A stretch of 49,771 nt of DNA from Irineochytrium annulatum (Eukaryota > Chytridiomycota > Chytridiomycetes > Chytridiales > Chytridiaceae), in the NCBI GenBank assembly GCA_027600665.1, contig JADGJL010000063.1, positions 1 through 49,771 on the forward strand. Direction: 5' to 3'. Below the pieces are notes generated by a model. The model worked only from the letters and a program-made list of their open reading frames with translations, ran no database searches and was not told the DNA's origin. Position 1 is the stretch's first letter, and every line of letters begins with the position of its first letter. The translations under genes were made by a program, and so were the position numbers. This document shows positions 37,995-48,246 of this stretch, one piece after another.

Positions 37995-38070
37995 GGGCTA
38001 CCAGTACCGGCTGTGCGGCTGTTGGCCTTTTTCCGTCGTCAAACCAAACGATCTTTTCTTTGCTGACGCG
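37995..38070. promoter_or_regulatory. 76-bp shared divergent promoter
   Basis: These bases lie between the start codons of the J-protein (minus) and tRNase Z (plus). Both promoters must fit here or overlap coding sequence. No recognisable element. Confidence 0.5.
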
Positions 38071-41000
38071 ATGGTGTGCATGCAAAACATACGGCTCCGT
38101 TACTAAGTCCATGATCAGAAAGCGTACATTCAGATTTTGGGAACGGAGACGGGCGACTCCACGCCCTCCGTGCTCGTCGTTTTCGACAGCCAGCGCTACT
38201 TGTTCAATGTTGGGGAGGGCTCTCAGCGTTTCTGCATGGAGAACAAGGTCAAGTTGGGGAGGCTGAAGAACATCTTTATTACGCGCGTCGGGTGGGATGC
38301 GGTTGGCGGAATGGCTGGTACATCCTTCATTTTCCTCAATTTCCAAATTGTCGCATAACCTAATAAATTGCTATAAAGGGATGCTGCTCACGCTCGCCGA
38401 TGCCGGCAACGATGCTGTCACCATTCGTGGTGGCAAAAATCTCACGCACTTCCTGGCTGCAGCCCGACATTTCGTCTTTCGGTAGGAGGTCTGGATTTCT
38501 TCGAAGGTTTACATGTGCAGAATGGCGACTAAGGTGAAAACTGATGAGATTGACGAGCATTCGCCGGCGTTCAACGATGAGAATCTGGATGTACACTACG
38601 TCATAAGCTATCCGAAAGGCGCCATCGCTGAGGGTCCGAGGAAGCTCGACGTTATGGATTTACCAAACAAACGGGAGAAGCTAGAAGGAGGCACCGAAGA
38701 TTACAGTGTTGTGCAGGCGGACGCTGTGGTGCAGGCGGCTGCCCCGCCGACTCTACCGGACAGTGCAACGCTGACACGTGCCCCCGCAGATATCGCTGGT
38801 GCTTTTTCCCGGAAGAGGAAGTTGGATGACAGCGAAAGCGCCGAGGAGTCGGCCCTTGATTTTGAGAGGAACGTTGTCGAGCTGATGTTTAACTCGGGCG
38901 AGTTGGTGTCCATCCCGATGGGGCCGAAGTCGGATGTACGAAACTGGAACCGTTCATGTAGAGTTGGAGTTTGCTGCAGCAACTCTGAATGAATGCAGCG
39001 CAAGGTCCTAGGGCAAAGGACGTCGAACGGCTTCCTTCGACAGCAGCATCGAAGGTTGTCATTTCCTACATCTGTCAGGCGGCCAGCACGAGCGGCAAAT
39101 TCTTACCCGATGTTGCGAAGGGTCTGGGAGCGCAGAGTGGAAAGGAGTTCGGTGAGGGTGCTATGCTTAAATTTGCCTTCTCACATCACACAGGTCTACT
39201 TTACGGCGGAATGTCCATCAAGACTAAGGATGGTGTTGAGGTGTTTCCTAACGATTGCATGGGCCCGGATAAACCCGGATTGGTATGATTTTAATGATTT
39301 TATGCACTTCCGCCATTAAAGGGCCGCGGTAGATCTTTTTCATTATTGCGTGCCCCAGCCTCGATTACGTTCCTTCATTGGTCAACGACGATAAATTTGC
39401 ACCGCATTACTACCACCATACTACAAATCCTGTGTCTCTTATCATCCACATGGTTGAAGACGATGTGCTCAACTGCCCGGAGTACCGAGAATGGGCGCTA
39501 TTGTTTGGCGAGTCCACCCAGGTTGGTCGTCTTTTTGTTGGTTTCACTGACCGTGTATATCGCTATTGCAGCACATCGTGATCACGAAAAACCTTTGTGC
39601 CAAAACAGTTATATTCCGGAAAAGCGCTATGTGTCTTTGTCGACTGAATATGATAGACGGGGAGGTTTTCTCCCTTCCATTTTACGACCCTGTTATCAAC
39701 AACGCCGGTGCGTCGTCTTATCTGCTAGGGGCTTCGTATATACTTACTGGATCGCTTTTCCTTCGTTGTTACTTAGATGTATCCTCAGCGTTTACCGCGT
39801 CTATCGGCGTTCCTTTAATGATCTACAACCTCGCTCCGAAGAAAGGCATTGATCTCACCGCATTAAAGTCCTTCGATCACACCGAGCCAAACGGGAAGTT
39901 CAATACCGGCCTCGCGAGACTGTCTCGGTTCATGGAGCTTTGCATGGAGCTTCCTGGGCGGATCAAAGACAAGCAGGAGGCGATGAAGTCGAGGTCGTAT
40001 GACGACGTCTGCCTGACACCGCTCGGCACCGCAGCCTGCTTGCCGTCCAAAGTCCGGAATGGTGACCAGCGCGTTTCAATCAATATTTTAATGACCTCGA
40101 GCTTCAATAGTCAGCTCAACACACATTTATATTCCTAACTACGGCGGCGTCATGCTTGATGCCGGGGAGGGGACGTATGGCCAGCTTTTCCGGAAGTTTA
40201 ATGGTAACCCGCCCGAGAGCCCACAGTCGTTGCGGAACGTGTTGAAGGGTTTGCGCGTATTGTTCATCTCGCACATGCATGCGGATCATCATCTCGGGGT
40301 CTGCAGCGTCATATTGAGACGGAAGGTGGTAAGCATCTTCGGCGTACTAATGCCGTGTTTTAAACTTTCAAATTTTCGTATTGTAGCTGTTCGACGAAGA
40401 TGGACAAGTTCCAGATATGCTATACGTTGTGGGCCCTCCGAGGTACAGAACATGGTTGGAGGAGTATTCCGAGGTCGAAGATCTTGGAATGGATAGAATA
40501 TGTTTTATCCCAGCTGGCGCCTTTTATGAGGTCAGGAGGCCTGTAGACGAAGAACACTACGGTTCTGTGTTAGTCCTTATATATTGCTGCCTTTTTGCTC
40601 AAGCTTGACAGGCCGGATTTGCTTACGGCAACGGGTTTGACGAAGCTGACGACAGTGACAGTGGAGCATTGTCCGTTCGCGTACGCTTGCTCCATGACGC
40701 ACTCCATGGGCTGGAAGATAGTGTAAGCTAGCAAACGCTTAGTTCGATATGCTGAGCCTTTTTAGGTTTTCAGGGGATTGTCGCCCAAGCTCGAACCTGG
40801 TTCGAATTGGCCAGAATGCCGACGTCTTGATCCACGAAGCGACATTTGAGAACAATCTTTGTGATGAGGCGACGAAGCGCCGCCATTCGACGATTCAGGA
40901 AGCTGCCACCGTCTGCGAGCAGATGGGAGCGAAGAACCTCCTCCTCACTCACTTTTCGGGACGGACGCCTCGCATTCCGTCAGATATTATTGATTTGTGC

Positions 41001-41603
41001 GCGAAGGCTTTGCCGGATTCCAACGGGAATGCTAACGACAGGCGCTTCTTCAGCGTCGGCATGGCCTTCGATCTTATGACCGTGTCACTGGGGAACTTTT
41101 GGAGGCTTCCATTGTATATGGAGGCCCTGGCGGCCTTGTACCCGCCGAAGGGGGAGCTTGTTGACCTCGAGGAAGGCGAAGACGAAGCGGATGACTTTGA
41201 GCTGAGTGGGAAGGACAACAAGAACAAGGACGGTGGTAGCGGAAGCCGTGGAGGTAAGGGAGGTCGAGGCCGAGGAGGCGAGCGGGGTCGCGGGCGCGGT
41301 GGAGGTGGTGGGCCGACACGGAATGACAATGACTGGACTTGCACGCAGTAAGTCACTCTTGGTTTTGTTTGCCGCTGAAGATCTCCAAGCTGCCAATGCT
41401 CGAATTTTGCTCGAAGGGACGTGTGCTTTAAGTGCAACCAAAGAAAGGACGGTGGTGGGGTCGGTAGTAGTCCCGCAAAGAACGACGACTATCATCGTCA
41501 ACGCAATGGAGGCGGTCGTGGCGGTGGTCGGGGTCGGGGCGGGTATGACAATCGTAGCCGAGACAGAGGTTCTGCTTCCAAGGGTTCTTACGGAGGGAGA
41601 TAA
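38071..41603 (+). CDS. Long-form tRNase Z (ELAC2/Trz1) with RGG tail and RanBP2 zinc finger
   Basis: Endonuclease that removes 3' trailers from tRNA precursors. The start ATG at 38071 is followed at once by a 45-nt intron (38074-38118), giving MKAYIQILGTETGDSTPSVL. The N-half contains YLFNVGEGSQRFCMENKVKL and LKNIFITRVGWDAVGGMAG, the substrate-binding half. The C-half has LTPLGTAACLPSKVRN, GGVMLDAGEGTYGQLFRKFN, the metal site LFISHMHADHHLGV and NADVLIHEATFENNL, HSTIQEAATVCEQMGAKNLL, LTHFSGR. After the nuclease comes an acidic stretch, then an RGG region. An intron (about 41349-41390) then joins DNDWTC to THCQCSNFARRDVCFKCNQR, a RanBP2-type zinc finger, followed by more RGG. Ordinary ELAC2 lacks both additions. 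Several internal exons were not exactly fixed. Confidence 0.92.
41225..41603 (+). other. RGG box and RanBP2-type zinc finger of tRNase Z
   Basis: The coding 3' end of the tRNase Z gene contains RGGKGGRGRGGERGRGRGGG, then DNDWTC-THC-CSNFARRDVCFKC (Trp, four Cys, Asn in the RanBP2 spacing), then GGGRGGGRGRGGYDNRSRD. Both halves are in frame with the nuclease, joined by a GT-AG intron. Confidence 0.85.
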
Positions 41604-41724
41604 TGGGCTTGTCCGCGGATGAAGACGTTATAGAAATGGATTGGGCTGATTCATTGGACCTTTCCACGCGCTGCACAGTTCCTTTACTAGAAGTTTCATG
41701 GTTGAAACCGAACAATTGATTATT

Positions 41725-42687
41725 CTAGCTGTGATAATCTTTATTCATGAATTTTTTCTTGCCATGCACCAGTACGAATTTGAGCGAACGCGTCCTGTGG
41801 AAGAATCCCAGGAGCCACCTTATAACGTGATATTGGGTCCAACTCGACCGCCTGGTGAACTGTCCGAGATGTCCCTCGTGAACTTTTAAAAACTTGCATA
41901 AACCCGGGAAAACAAAGTCGGTTATATCCGTAATCTGCACGTCCGTGAATTCGCCGGCCATATCGCGTTCATATTGCGCTTTCGTCACCATATTCACGTG
42001 CGGGACCCGAGCGGCAAAGCAAAACAATCTCAAAATTAACGCTGACAACCACGTCCCCTCATCACCTTTGATGATGTCCGTCAAACCAATTTTTCCACTA
42101 CTATTGAGGAACGCCGACGCCAATTTGAAAAACTCCCTACGTGACGGATAGTAGTGATAGCACGAGTCCAGGCTTAGGACGCTGTCGTACTGTCCAAACT
42201 TTGGCTCCGGTACATCGTTACTCGCCCACGTTGCCGGCGACATGGCGTCGCCCTTAAACACCCGAATTCGTTTGCTCAGAGCCGCATCCTCAAGACGGCG
42301 CCGCGATAGATTGACGTGTGACTCCTCGGACGTCACCGAGTCGATCGTTGCATTCTGGTATTGCTTTCCCCACAGGAGCAGCTGGTCCCCACATCCGCTG
42401 CCGAAGTCCATGATTTGATCCCCATTCTCAACAAAGCCGTTTGTGACTTTGTTCGCCAGGGCCTCGCATGCGGTCCGGAAGTCGTCCGTGTGCTCCCAGT
42501 AGCCCATATTCAGCCAATATGACGAGAGTTCGATGTTGAGGAGGGCATGATCGAGAGCGTAGACTTCTCGCTCGCGGCCTTTCGTGCAGTAGAAGATCGC
42601 AACACTAAGGAAGAAGACCACAGATAGAATCAAAATCGTGGCAGAGTCCATGATCAGGTCCATAACGACGTCGCAAGCTTGCAACAA
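41725..42687 (-). CDS. Membrane-anchored SAM-dependent methyltransferase
   Basis: A single exon of 320 codons. A hydrophobic N-terminal segment (ILILSVVFFLSVAIFYC) is followed by a class I methyltransferase: motif I QIMDFGSGCGDQLLLWGKQ, post-I TIDSVTSEESHVNLSRRRL, motif II-like YDSVLSLDSCYHYYPSRREF and GKIGLTDIIKGDEGTW. The arrangement WLNMGYWEHTDDF before motif I resembles small-molecule or lipid methyltransferases such as the cyclopropane synthase/gamma-tocopherol/sterol methyltransferase group. The substrate is unknown. The gene shares a 60-bp promoter with TAM41, a mitochondrial phospholipid enzyme, so a lipid substrate is conceivable. The start could also be at a Met a few codons further in. 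Confidence 0.82.
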   Translation of the reverse strand: MLQACDVVMDLIMDSATILILSVVFFLSVAIFYCTKGREREVYALDHALLNIELSSYWLNMGYWEHTDDFRTACEALANKVTNGFVENGDQIMDFGSGCGDQLLLWGKQYQNATIDSVTSEESHVNLSRRRLEDAALSKRIRVFKGDAMSPATWASNDVPEPKFGQYDSVLSLDSCYHYYPSRREFFKLASAFLNSSGKIGLTDIIKGDEGTWLSALILRLFCFAARVPHVNMVTKAQYERDMAGEFTDVQITDITDFVFPGLCKFLKVHEGHLGQFTRRSSWTQYHVIRWLLGFFHRTRSLKFVLVHGKKKFMNKDYHS

Positions 42688-42747
42688 CGTGAACTCGATG
42701 GATTAAAACGGTGGTGTCGCGTAGAAGTTTGACGATTCGGCATAACC
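42688..42747. promoter_or_regulatory. 60-bp shared divergent promoter
   Basis: The starts of the methyltransferase (minus) and TAM41 (plus) are 60 bases apart. Overlapping core promoters are implied; no motif is recognised. Confidence 0.5.
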
Positions 42748-44189
42748 ATGAGCTTCCTCTCCTCAACGCGTTGGACGATCGCAGCGAGGACGGGCTTCTG
42801 GAGGCATCTCACGCCCCGGATCAGCTCCGGGCGATCATTTACGGCCGGATCAGACGACTCCACGACGACGTTCTGGGCTGACGACGACTTGACGTGAGCT
42901 CGTCCCATTCTTCACTCCACGTTCTCTGCTTCTAATCGTACACTCCTTTTTGTTTTTAGATGCATGCTGGATTCCTTCTCATCTCCGATCCGCTTCGCGG
43001 CCGGGTACGGCTCGGCCGTGTTCTCCCAGAAGGGCTACGCCCTCGTCAAAGGCGGCGGCGCGAGGGCTCCCATGGTCGACTTGATCTTCGGCGTCACGCA
43101 CCCGGAGCACTGGCACTCCCTCAACATCCGTCAGAACCCCGGCCACTACTCATTTTTAAAACGCTTTGGATCACGGACGATCGCGACGCTGCAGGAGAAG
43201 TTTGGGGCGGGCGTGTATTTCAACCCGGAGGTCACGGTCAAAGGGCCGGGAGGGGAAGGGGTGCGGATTAAGTACGGCGTGGTTTCTATGGAGCGTCTGA
43301 TTAAGGACTTACGGGAATGGGATACATTGTACCTGGCTGGTAGGATGCAGAAGCCGGTTCGTTGCGCGAGATGTAGTCTGCCGGACGTTCAGTTTACACG
43401 CTTCGCAGGTGAAAATTCTTCGCGGCGATGCCAGAGTTAAGATGGCGAACAACGCCAACTTGGAGAATGCGACTCGAATCGCGCTATTGTCCTTGCCCAT
43501 GGAGTTTTCAGAGGAAGACTTCTTTAAACTTATCGTCGGCATATCTTACACTGGTAAAATCTCGTGCTGGTTTTTGTTCTACTAAAGCGGGCAAAGGTGA
43601 TTTTCGAATGGCTGTCGGGGAAAACCCTAGGAAGATTCACAACATCGTCGCCGCGCAATTTCACGAGCTGCGCGCTCTATACAAGCCCGTGATTGATAAC
43701 CTGCCGAATATCACCACCTCAACGGCTCAGTGGGCGGCCTCGGCGAGCCTTGCGGACGCTATGACGTTGACGCAAGATGAGGACGTTAAGTTACGATCAT
43801 CCCTGCTTCTGAATCTACCCAAAGGAGTCCAAGACTACATCATCAGAGAGTACCAGAAGACTCCGGCGGCGGTGACGACCGGTGGTAAGAGTTGAAAGCA
43901 GCGATAGACATCGCTGAACCGCTTGAAGACACAGCCGAGCTAGCCGCTAAGATCACTGCATCGCCCTTTATACCATTAATCACTCGAAAAGGTGCAGTCA
44001 TCTATATCTGAGACCATAATGTGAGACCGAAGACTTACATGCAATAATGTCTATTTTGTCACAGCCATCTCTCGCATAGTGGCGTGGCCTGCGTTCTCTC
44101 AATCGGTCAAGGGCTTACTGACGGCAGGGCCCGGCAAATCGGCTCGCTACATTTCGGCAAAACTAATGAAGCAGGTGTCAGCGCGCTGA
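42748..44189 (+). CDS. TAM41: TAM41, mitochondrial CDP-diacylglycerol synthase
   Basis: Makes CDP-diacylglycerol from phosphatidic acid in the mitochondrial inner membrane, the first step to cardiolipin. The start at 42748 gives a basic Ser/Thr targeting sequence (MSFLSSTRWTIAARTGFWRH). After the first intron: CMLDSFSSPIRFAAGYGSAV, VDLIFGVTHPEHWHSLNI (nucleotidyl-transferase core with the DLIF aspartate), YGVVSMERLIKDLREWDTLY and LAGRMQKP joined to VKILRGDARVKMANNANLEN. Later GDFRMAVGENPRKI. The last exons, ITASPFIPLITRK then AISRIVAWPAFSQSVKGLLT and AGPGKSARYISAKLMKQ, match the family C-terminus, so the gene runs to a TGA at 44187-44189 and not to the in-frame stop at 43893. Five or so introns. 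Confidence 0.92.
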
Positions 44190-44358
44190 TTCTTTTCGAC
44201 GCCGTGGCATTTCACCGTCATATTCTTCCCGTTTCAACCGTCTCGAACATGTTGCCGTTCACGCAAATGCACTTCAATATACCACATACTGCATGATGGA
44301 TGTCTATATATATGTGCTTGTCTAGATCCAAATCAAAACTTCTCCCATGCTACGGAGA
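44190..44358. other. Convergent 3' intergenic region
   Basis: Short gap between the ends of TAM41 and the ABRACL-like gene. Nothing is recognised. Confidence 0.4.
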
Positions 44359-44662
44359 TCACTTGAGCAACGTAATTACCGTGCTATCATGAGCCCCCTT
44401 CAGCAACAACTGCCCCTATTTGAGCGCGTTGCACATGTTAACACCAATACTTCCCGCAAACGCTGAAAAGTCTCACCTCAAAAGTGATCCTCCCCTGCTT
44501 CCGCGCGGCTTTCAGCGTGCCCATCAGTGCCTCCAGCTCGTTCTGCACCTTGTCGTCGTCGAAGAGTTTACCAAAGGTGACGGTATATGAGCCGTCGGCG
44601 CCGGCCTCCCCCACGCGCTTGATCGCGCCGCAAAGGATCTCGATGTCTTCCTCGACCCTCAT
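44359..44662 (-). CDS. ABRACL/costars-domain protein
   Basis: Small protein of the costars family, which modulates actin dynamics and cell movement in animals and amoebae. It starts MRVEEDIEILCGAIKRVGEA, then YTVTFGKLFDDDKVQNELEA and LMGTLKAARKQGRITFE. A GTGAGA...ATAG intron leads to GQLLLKGAHDSTVITLLK and a stop at 44359-44361. The length of roughly 80 residues and the full conserved sequence fit ABRACL. Its presence suggests an actin-rich motile stage; yeasts lack it, as far as I know. An earlier upstream start cannot be excluded. Confidence 0.88.
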
Positions 44663-45367
44663 GAGTGATGCTGAAAGAGAGCGTGATCGGTTAGGAGGAG
44701 TGCATCGTTGCGCCCGATTCATCAGGCCTTAACCTTGAATGCGATAAAGTCCACACCGAGAAGAAGGGGCAATTTGACTCCAGCAAGCATTCACACACTT
44801 TTTTTATGGTCTACACATGCCCTGATTGCGTTCTTCATGCTTGCAGAATACCTGTGCGCGCTCCGGCGCTGAGGATTAAATGCGTCTTGGTCGAAGATTC
44901 AGCAGACAAAAGGATTACTCAAGAGATAGTCAGGCCACCGCTCCAACACCCGCACCACCGCCCATGCCAACACTCGCTCACGCCCGCAGCCGCCGAAGGA
45001 TAAAGCAATTCCAAAAATAACGGACTAAACAAACACATTAGCGGCTGTCGGCTGAGAATCTGCGTTCCCTAATATTAAGGTATATTTGGACAGCTTTAAG
45101 TGCTCCGCCCTCGGTGCTGTGGCCCCAATCCTCACATCCCAACCAAGCGTTTGTCGGAAAAGGCCTGAGATTGTGACGTCAAGGCAGGTGGGCTGCCGGG
45201 CATCCCAGGAGGCGGGGAGGATGAGTGCCCTTCCGCTGTGATCACTGCACGTTTGTCAAGTCAAGCTTTTCCAAATTTAGCGTATCCAACCTTCCTTCCT
45301 TTAATGTATTTTACAACCTAAATGATCTCATATCTATCCATTCTTCGCAATCCTAAAGTGAACGACA
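44663..45367. other. Intergenic, nothing recognised
   Basis: About 700 bases without a recognisable gene. The first part should contain the ABRACL-like promoter. Confidence 0.4.
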
Positions 45368-46300
45368 ATGTCACTCTTATCCTCGCCATCAATGTGTCTA
45401 CGTACTGCGGTAGCTTTGATAAGTTCTCTTCAATTCTGCAAGTTGCTCCTTTATAGAGGTACAAAAACAGGCCCTTTCAGGTCAACCTACTCGCGCAAAG
45501 ACGTTCCGGTGAGAGAAGCAAACTGCGAAGATTTCGTTGACACCCCTGAAGCTCACGCCGGAGCACATGAACGACGAAATGCAAGTCAGAAGGCAGCTCG
45601 AGGTCAGTCCGGTGATATTGCAATGCCGATAAACGCAGACAGCCTCTCCAAAAGCGGACGCCTTCTCCATCGCATCAACAATCTTAGCATTCATTTTAGA
45701 TTTCAGTTGTCGGCAATGCAGAAGCAAATTCTCATCGAAGCACAGGTTTATTTGACCGACATTGGCAGGAACTGCAATATTTTTGAGCGAGGGATCGGGG
45801 AAAGACAAATCGCCCGCGGCTTCGCTTACGGGGTTGCCACTGCCTTTGGCTACCGGTCATTCCGTGGCGTTTGGCAACATAAACATCTTAGTAAAGGCCA
45901 GCACGTCAAATGTTTATATCCCAAGCCTCAAGTGAGCGGCCGTCGCATCCCTGAAACTGAACAGAAGGTTTGCAGTATCGTACAATTGGCGAGCGGCAAA
46001 CCAATCGCCATGTCTCAACCTCGCTTGAATTGTCGCCGAAGACGTCACCAAAGGTGCCAAGTGGTCGTTGGCATTGCGTTGATAGGTAAGGCGCTGAAGG
46101 GATCGTGATGCTGGCGGTTGTTGCGTGGTGCGGTTGCAACTATCACGTCCGACAAAAGGTGTTCTGCAAAGGACAGTGTGTGTGTTCAAAAGAGGTTGTT
46201 GTGTGTCAAGAACGGGGTGTTGAACCCCACCTCCAGAGCCGAGCTGAAGTAGTCGGACCAGAAGTTGCCACCAGGCTTCTCAACATTCTCTAACTCCTTG
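45368..46300. other. Degenerate coding sequence of unknown origin
   Basis: On the minus strand a protein-like frame can be followed through in-frame stops (HLAPLVTSSATIQARLRHGD, TFDVLAFTKMFMLPN, KSKMNAKIVDAMEKASAFGE). On the plus strand a 246-codon open frame (45368-46108) overlaps it. Neither matches a family I know. The interrupted minus-strand frame, next to the broken endonuclease on the same strand, suggests parts of one decayed mobile element. The plus-strand frame may be chance. Confidence 0.3.
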
Positions 46301-46479
46301 ATATGATGTGAAGGGCGATATGGTGTTGCGGTCCCTTCCCTGTTAAGCTGCAAACCGTAGCTCCGGCGTAAGTTCGTAAGTGTTTGGTGTAGGTGAGTAA
46401 GGGTAGTAGAGTTTGTAGCGCCATCCTGGTGCGTTGTGAAGGTTGAGTTGGCGCAAAGATATATTCAAGGTGGTGTCGA

Positions 46480-47200
46480 AGGTGTTGAACCTCTATTCAG
46501 CCCCCCTTGGACTTCGTGGACAAGTTTATGACGGTGTATCCTGGTTCGTCGGGATGTTCTTGTCGATACGAATCGATAAAATTGGCTTGAATGAAGTCAG
46601 TGAGTCTGGATTGTTCCGCGTTGGTGAAGCCTGAAATGCACCTCTTCTTCTCGGGCTCTCGTTCTCGAATGTCAAAAGGGCTTGCGGTGAGGTTAAGATC
46701 ACCGAAGAGGATGACAGCGTGTTCCTTTCGTAGATTTAGATTTAACGTATAAACACAGAGCAGTCGTAAACTGTTCTTTATAAGACTGTTGTTCATTGCT
46801 TCTGGTACCGTTTGGGAGGTAAACATTTACTATCAAAAGTGCGAACGCGGTGAGGCATCTCTCTGGATCTGCGTCGACAAATCCTGGGATGTCATGAGCG
46901 GATGATTGGAGGATGTTCTTGCGCGCAAGAGTTAGGACTCCATTAAACACAGAGCCAGGATCATTGAGGAAGCAGTCCCATCCCTCAATGTTTTGTAGTG
47001 CTTGCTTTATTGCTTGTGATTTCTTAAGACCTAATTGTGTTTCTGGATGCAAAGTATTTCATATGTGTTAATAATGCTTTTGAAAATCGTCAAGATTTTT
47101 CTGTGGTCGCGCAGCCTACCTAGACTTTTTACATTCCATGTGGCAAGTCGAAGTGTTCGTAGAGTGTGTGCGGTTCGTCAATTACAAAATTGTCTTCCGT
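46480..47200 (-). pseudogene. ExoIII-type endonuclease (EEP fold), broken; possible LINE remnant
   Basis: The minus strand reads LRLATWNVKSLGRLRDHRK, EILCIQ, then after a one-base loss ETQLGLKKSQAIKQALQNIE, GWDCFLNDPGSVFNGVLTLA, IVNVYLPNGTRSNEQQSYKE, VILFGDLNLTASPFDIRERE and FIDSYRQEHPDEPGYTVIN. These are motifs of the exonuclease III/AP-endonuclease family: TWNV, Q-ET, the V-LPNG block and GDLN with catalytic Asp/Asn. The C-terminal motif with the catalytic His is not seen. At least one frameshift is needed at the QET motif. LINE elements carry such a domain, but no reverse transcriptase was found, so a decayed stand-alone gene is the alternative. Confidence 0.65.
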
Positions 47201-47465
47201 GTCGGATGGTTCATTTATTGATTCCGCTGAAGCGAAAGCGTTGTAAGGGGGGGAGTACATGAAAGAGGGATGTTATTTCAAAAGCAGCGGTGTACTCTGA
47301 ACAAAAGTAGCATGGAGCGTGGGTGCCCACGGGTGCTGGAGGTGGTAAGTGCACGCGCGATAGAGTGTCCGGCACCACATTGGTTTGAGCAAAAGGCGAT
47401 GGCGGCATGACGCTGAGCCGCGTCGACGAGGCCCCTGAAGGACAAATAGAGTAGGGAGGACGTGT

Positions 47466-47590
47466 CTGGAGTATCGCATTACGACGTTACAATACTCCAG
47501 GTGGGTTCTATATTCGAGATTCGGATTGCTCTTCACATAAGTTTTACGTACTGAATAAACCGATCGCATTACGACGTTACGATACTCCAG
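47466..47590. repeat. Two 28-nt direct repeats, one within a 9-bp inverted repeat
   Basis: The sequence ATCGCATTACGACGTTAC, followed by A or G and ATACTCCAG, occurs at 47473-47500 and 47563-47590 with one mismatch, 90 bases apart. In the first copy the flank CTGGAGTAT (47466-47474) pairs perfectly with ATACTCCAG (47492-47500), making a hairpin with a 17-base loop. This could be a small transposon end or a structured element. Confidence 0.75.
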
Positions 47591-48246
47591 TATCTAAAAC
47601 TGTTTAGCTTGAACTCCGCAAGCTGAAGTGCACCGCTCTCGGACTCGATGGTCCCCTTATAAACTTACTTAAGCTTTGCTCTCGTGCCGTTGTGTCGCCG
47701 CAACCGTGACAGCATCACCTATTTCACGAAGGTGTGTCCACGGCGCTGTAAACGGCTATTTCACCGAGATAGACTGGACCTACACCGGGCCAGAATCCAA
47801 AGGTCCCATGACGATAGGGTCTGACAACAACTGCGCTGCAGCTAGTTCGTCATGGCCGCTCCATTGCTCTTCTTTGTTGGGAAGCTCCACGCCTCCTCGC
47901 ATGCGGACGGCGACGGCGGCCTGTCGGTCCGACGGCGAGCGCATTGGCGTGTCGATGGCCTTAACCATCGGACCGGGAGGCCCATCTACACTCGAAGCGG
48001 GAGCGGGCTTCTGACCCCGCCACTTGTAGTATGGAGTCGCACGCGTGCCGTGTCATGTCATGCACTGACTAGCCGCGTCGCGGAAGACCCGCCAGGAAAC
48101 AGGAATCACTGTGGAACGGGGAACAAGGGGTCGACTTGAAGAAAGGAAAGCCGGTGCCGGCTCATCTTCCTGTTGACCCACCCACTCGCAATCAGGCCCA
48201 AGGTCTCTACCGACAGCCCACTTGCCCCGACAACCCCCACGACGGG
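47591..48246. other. Intergenic or upstream exon region
   Basis: No gene is recognised between 47591 and about 48070. From 48073 the frame of the following gene is open without a stop, so its true start or an upstream exon may lie here. Confidence 0.35.

Noticed and set aside
43893..43895. TGA as the end of TAM41
   Set aside because: A GTAAGA donor precedes it, and downstream exons encode the conserved family C-terminus to 44189.
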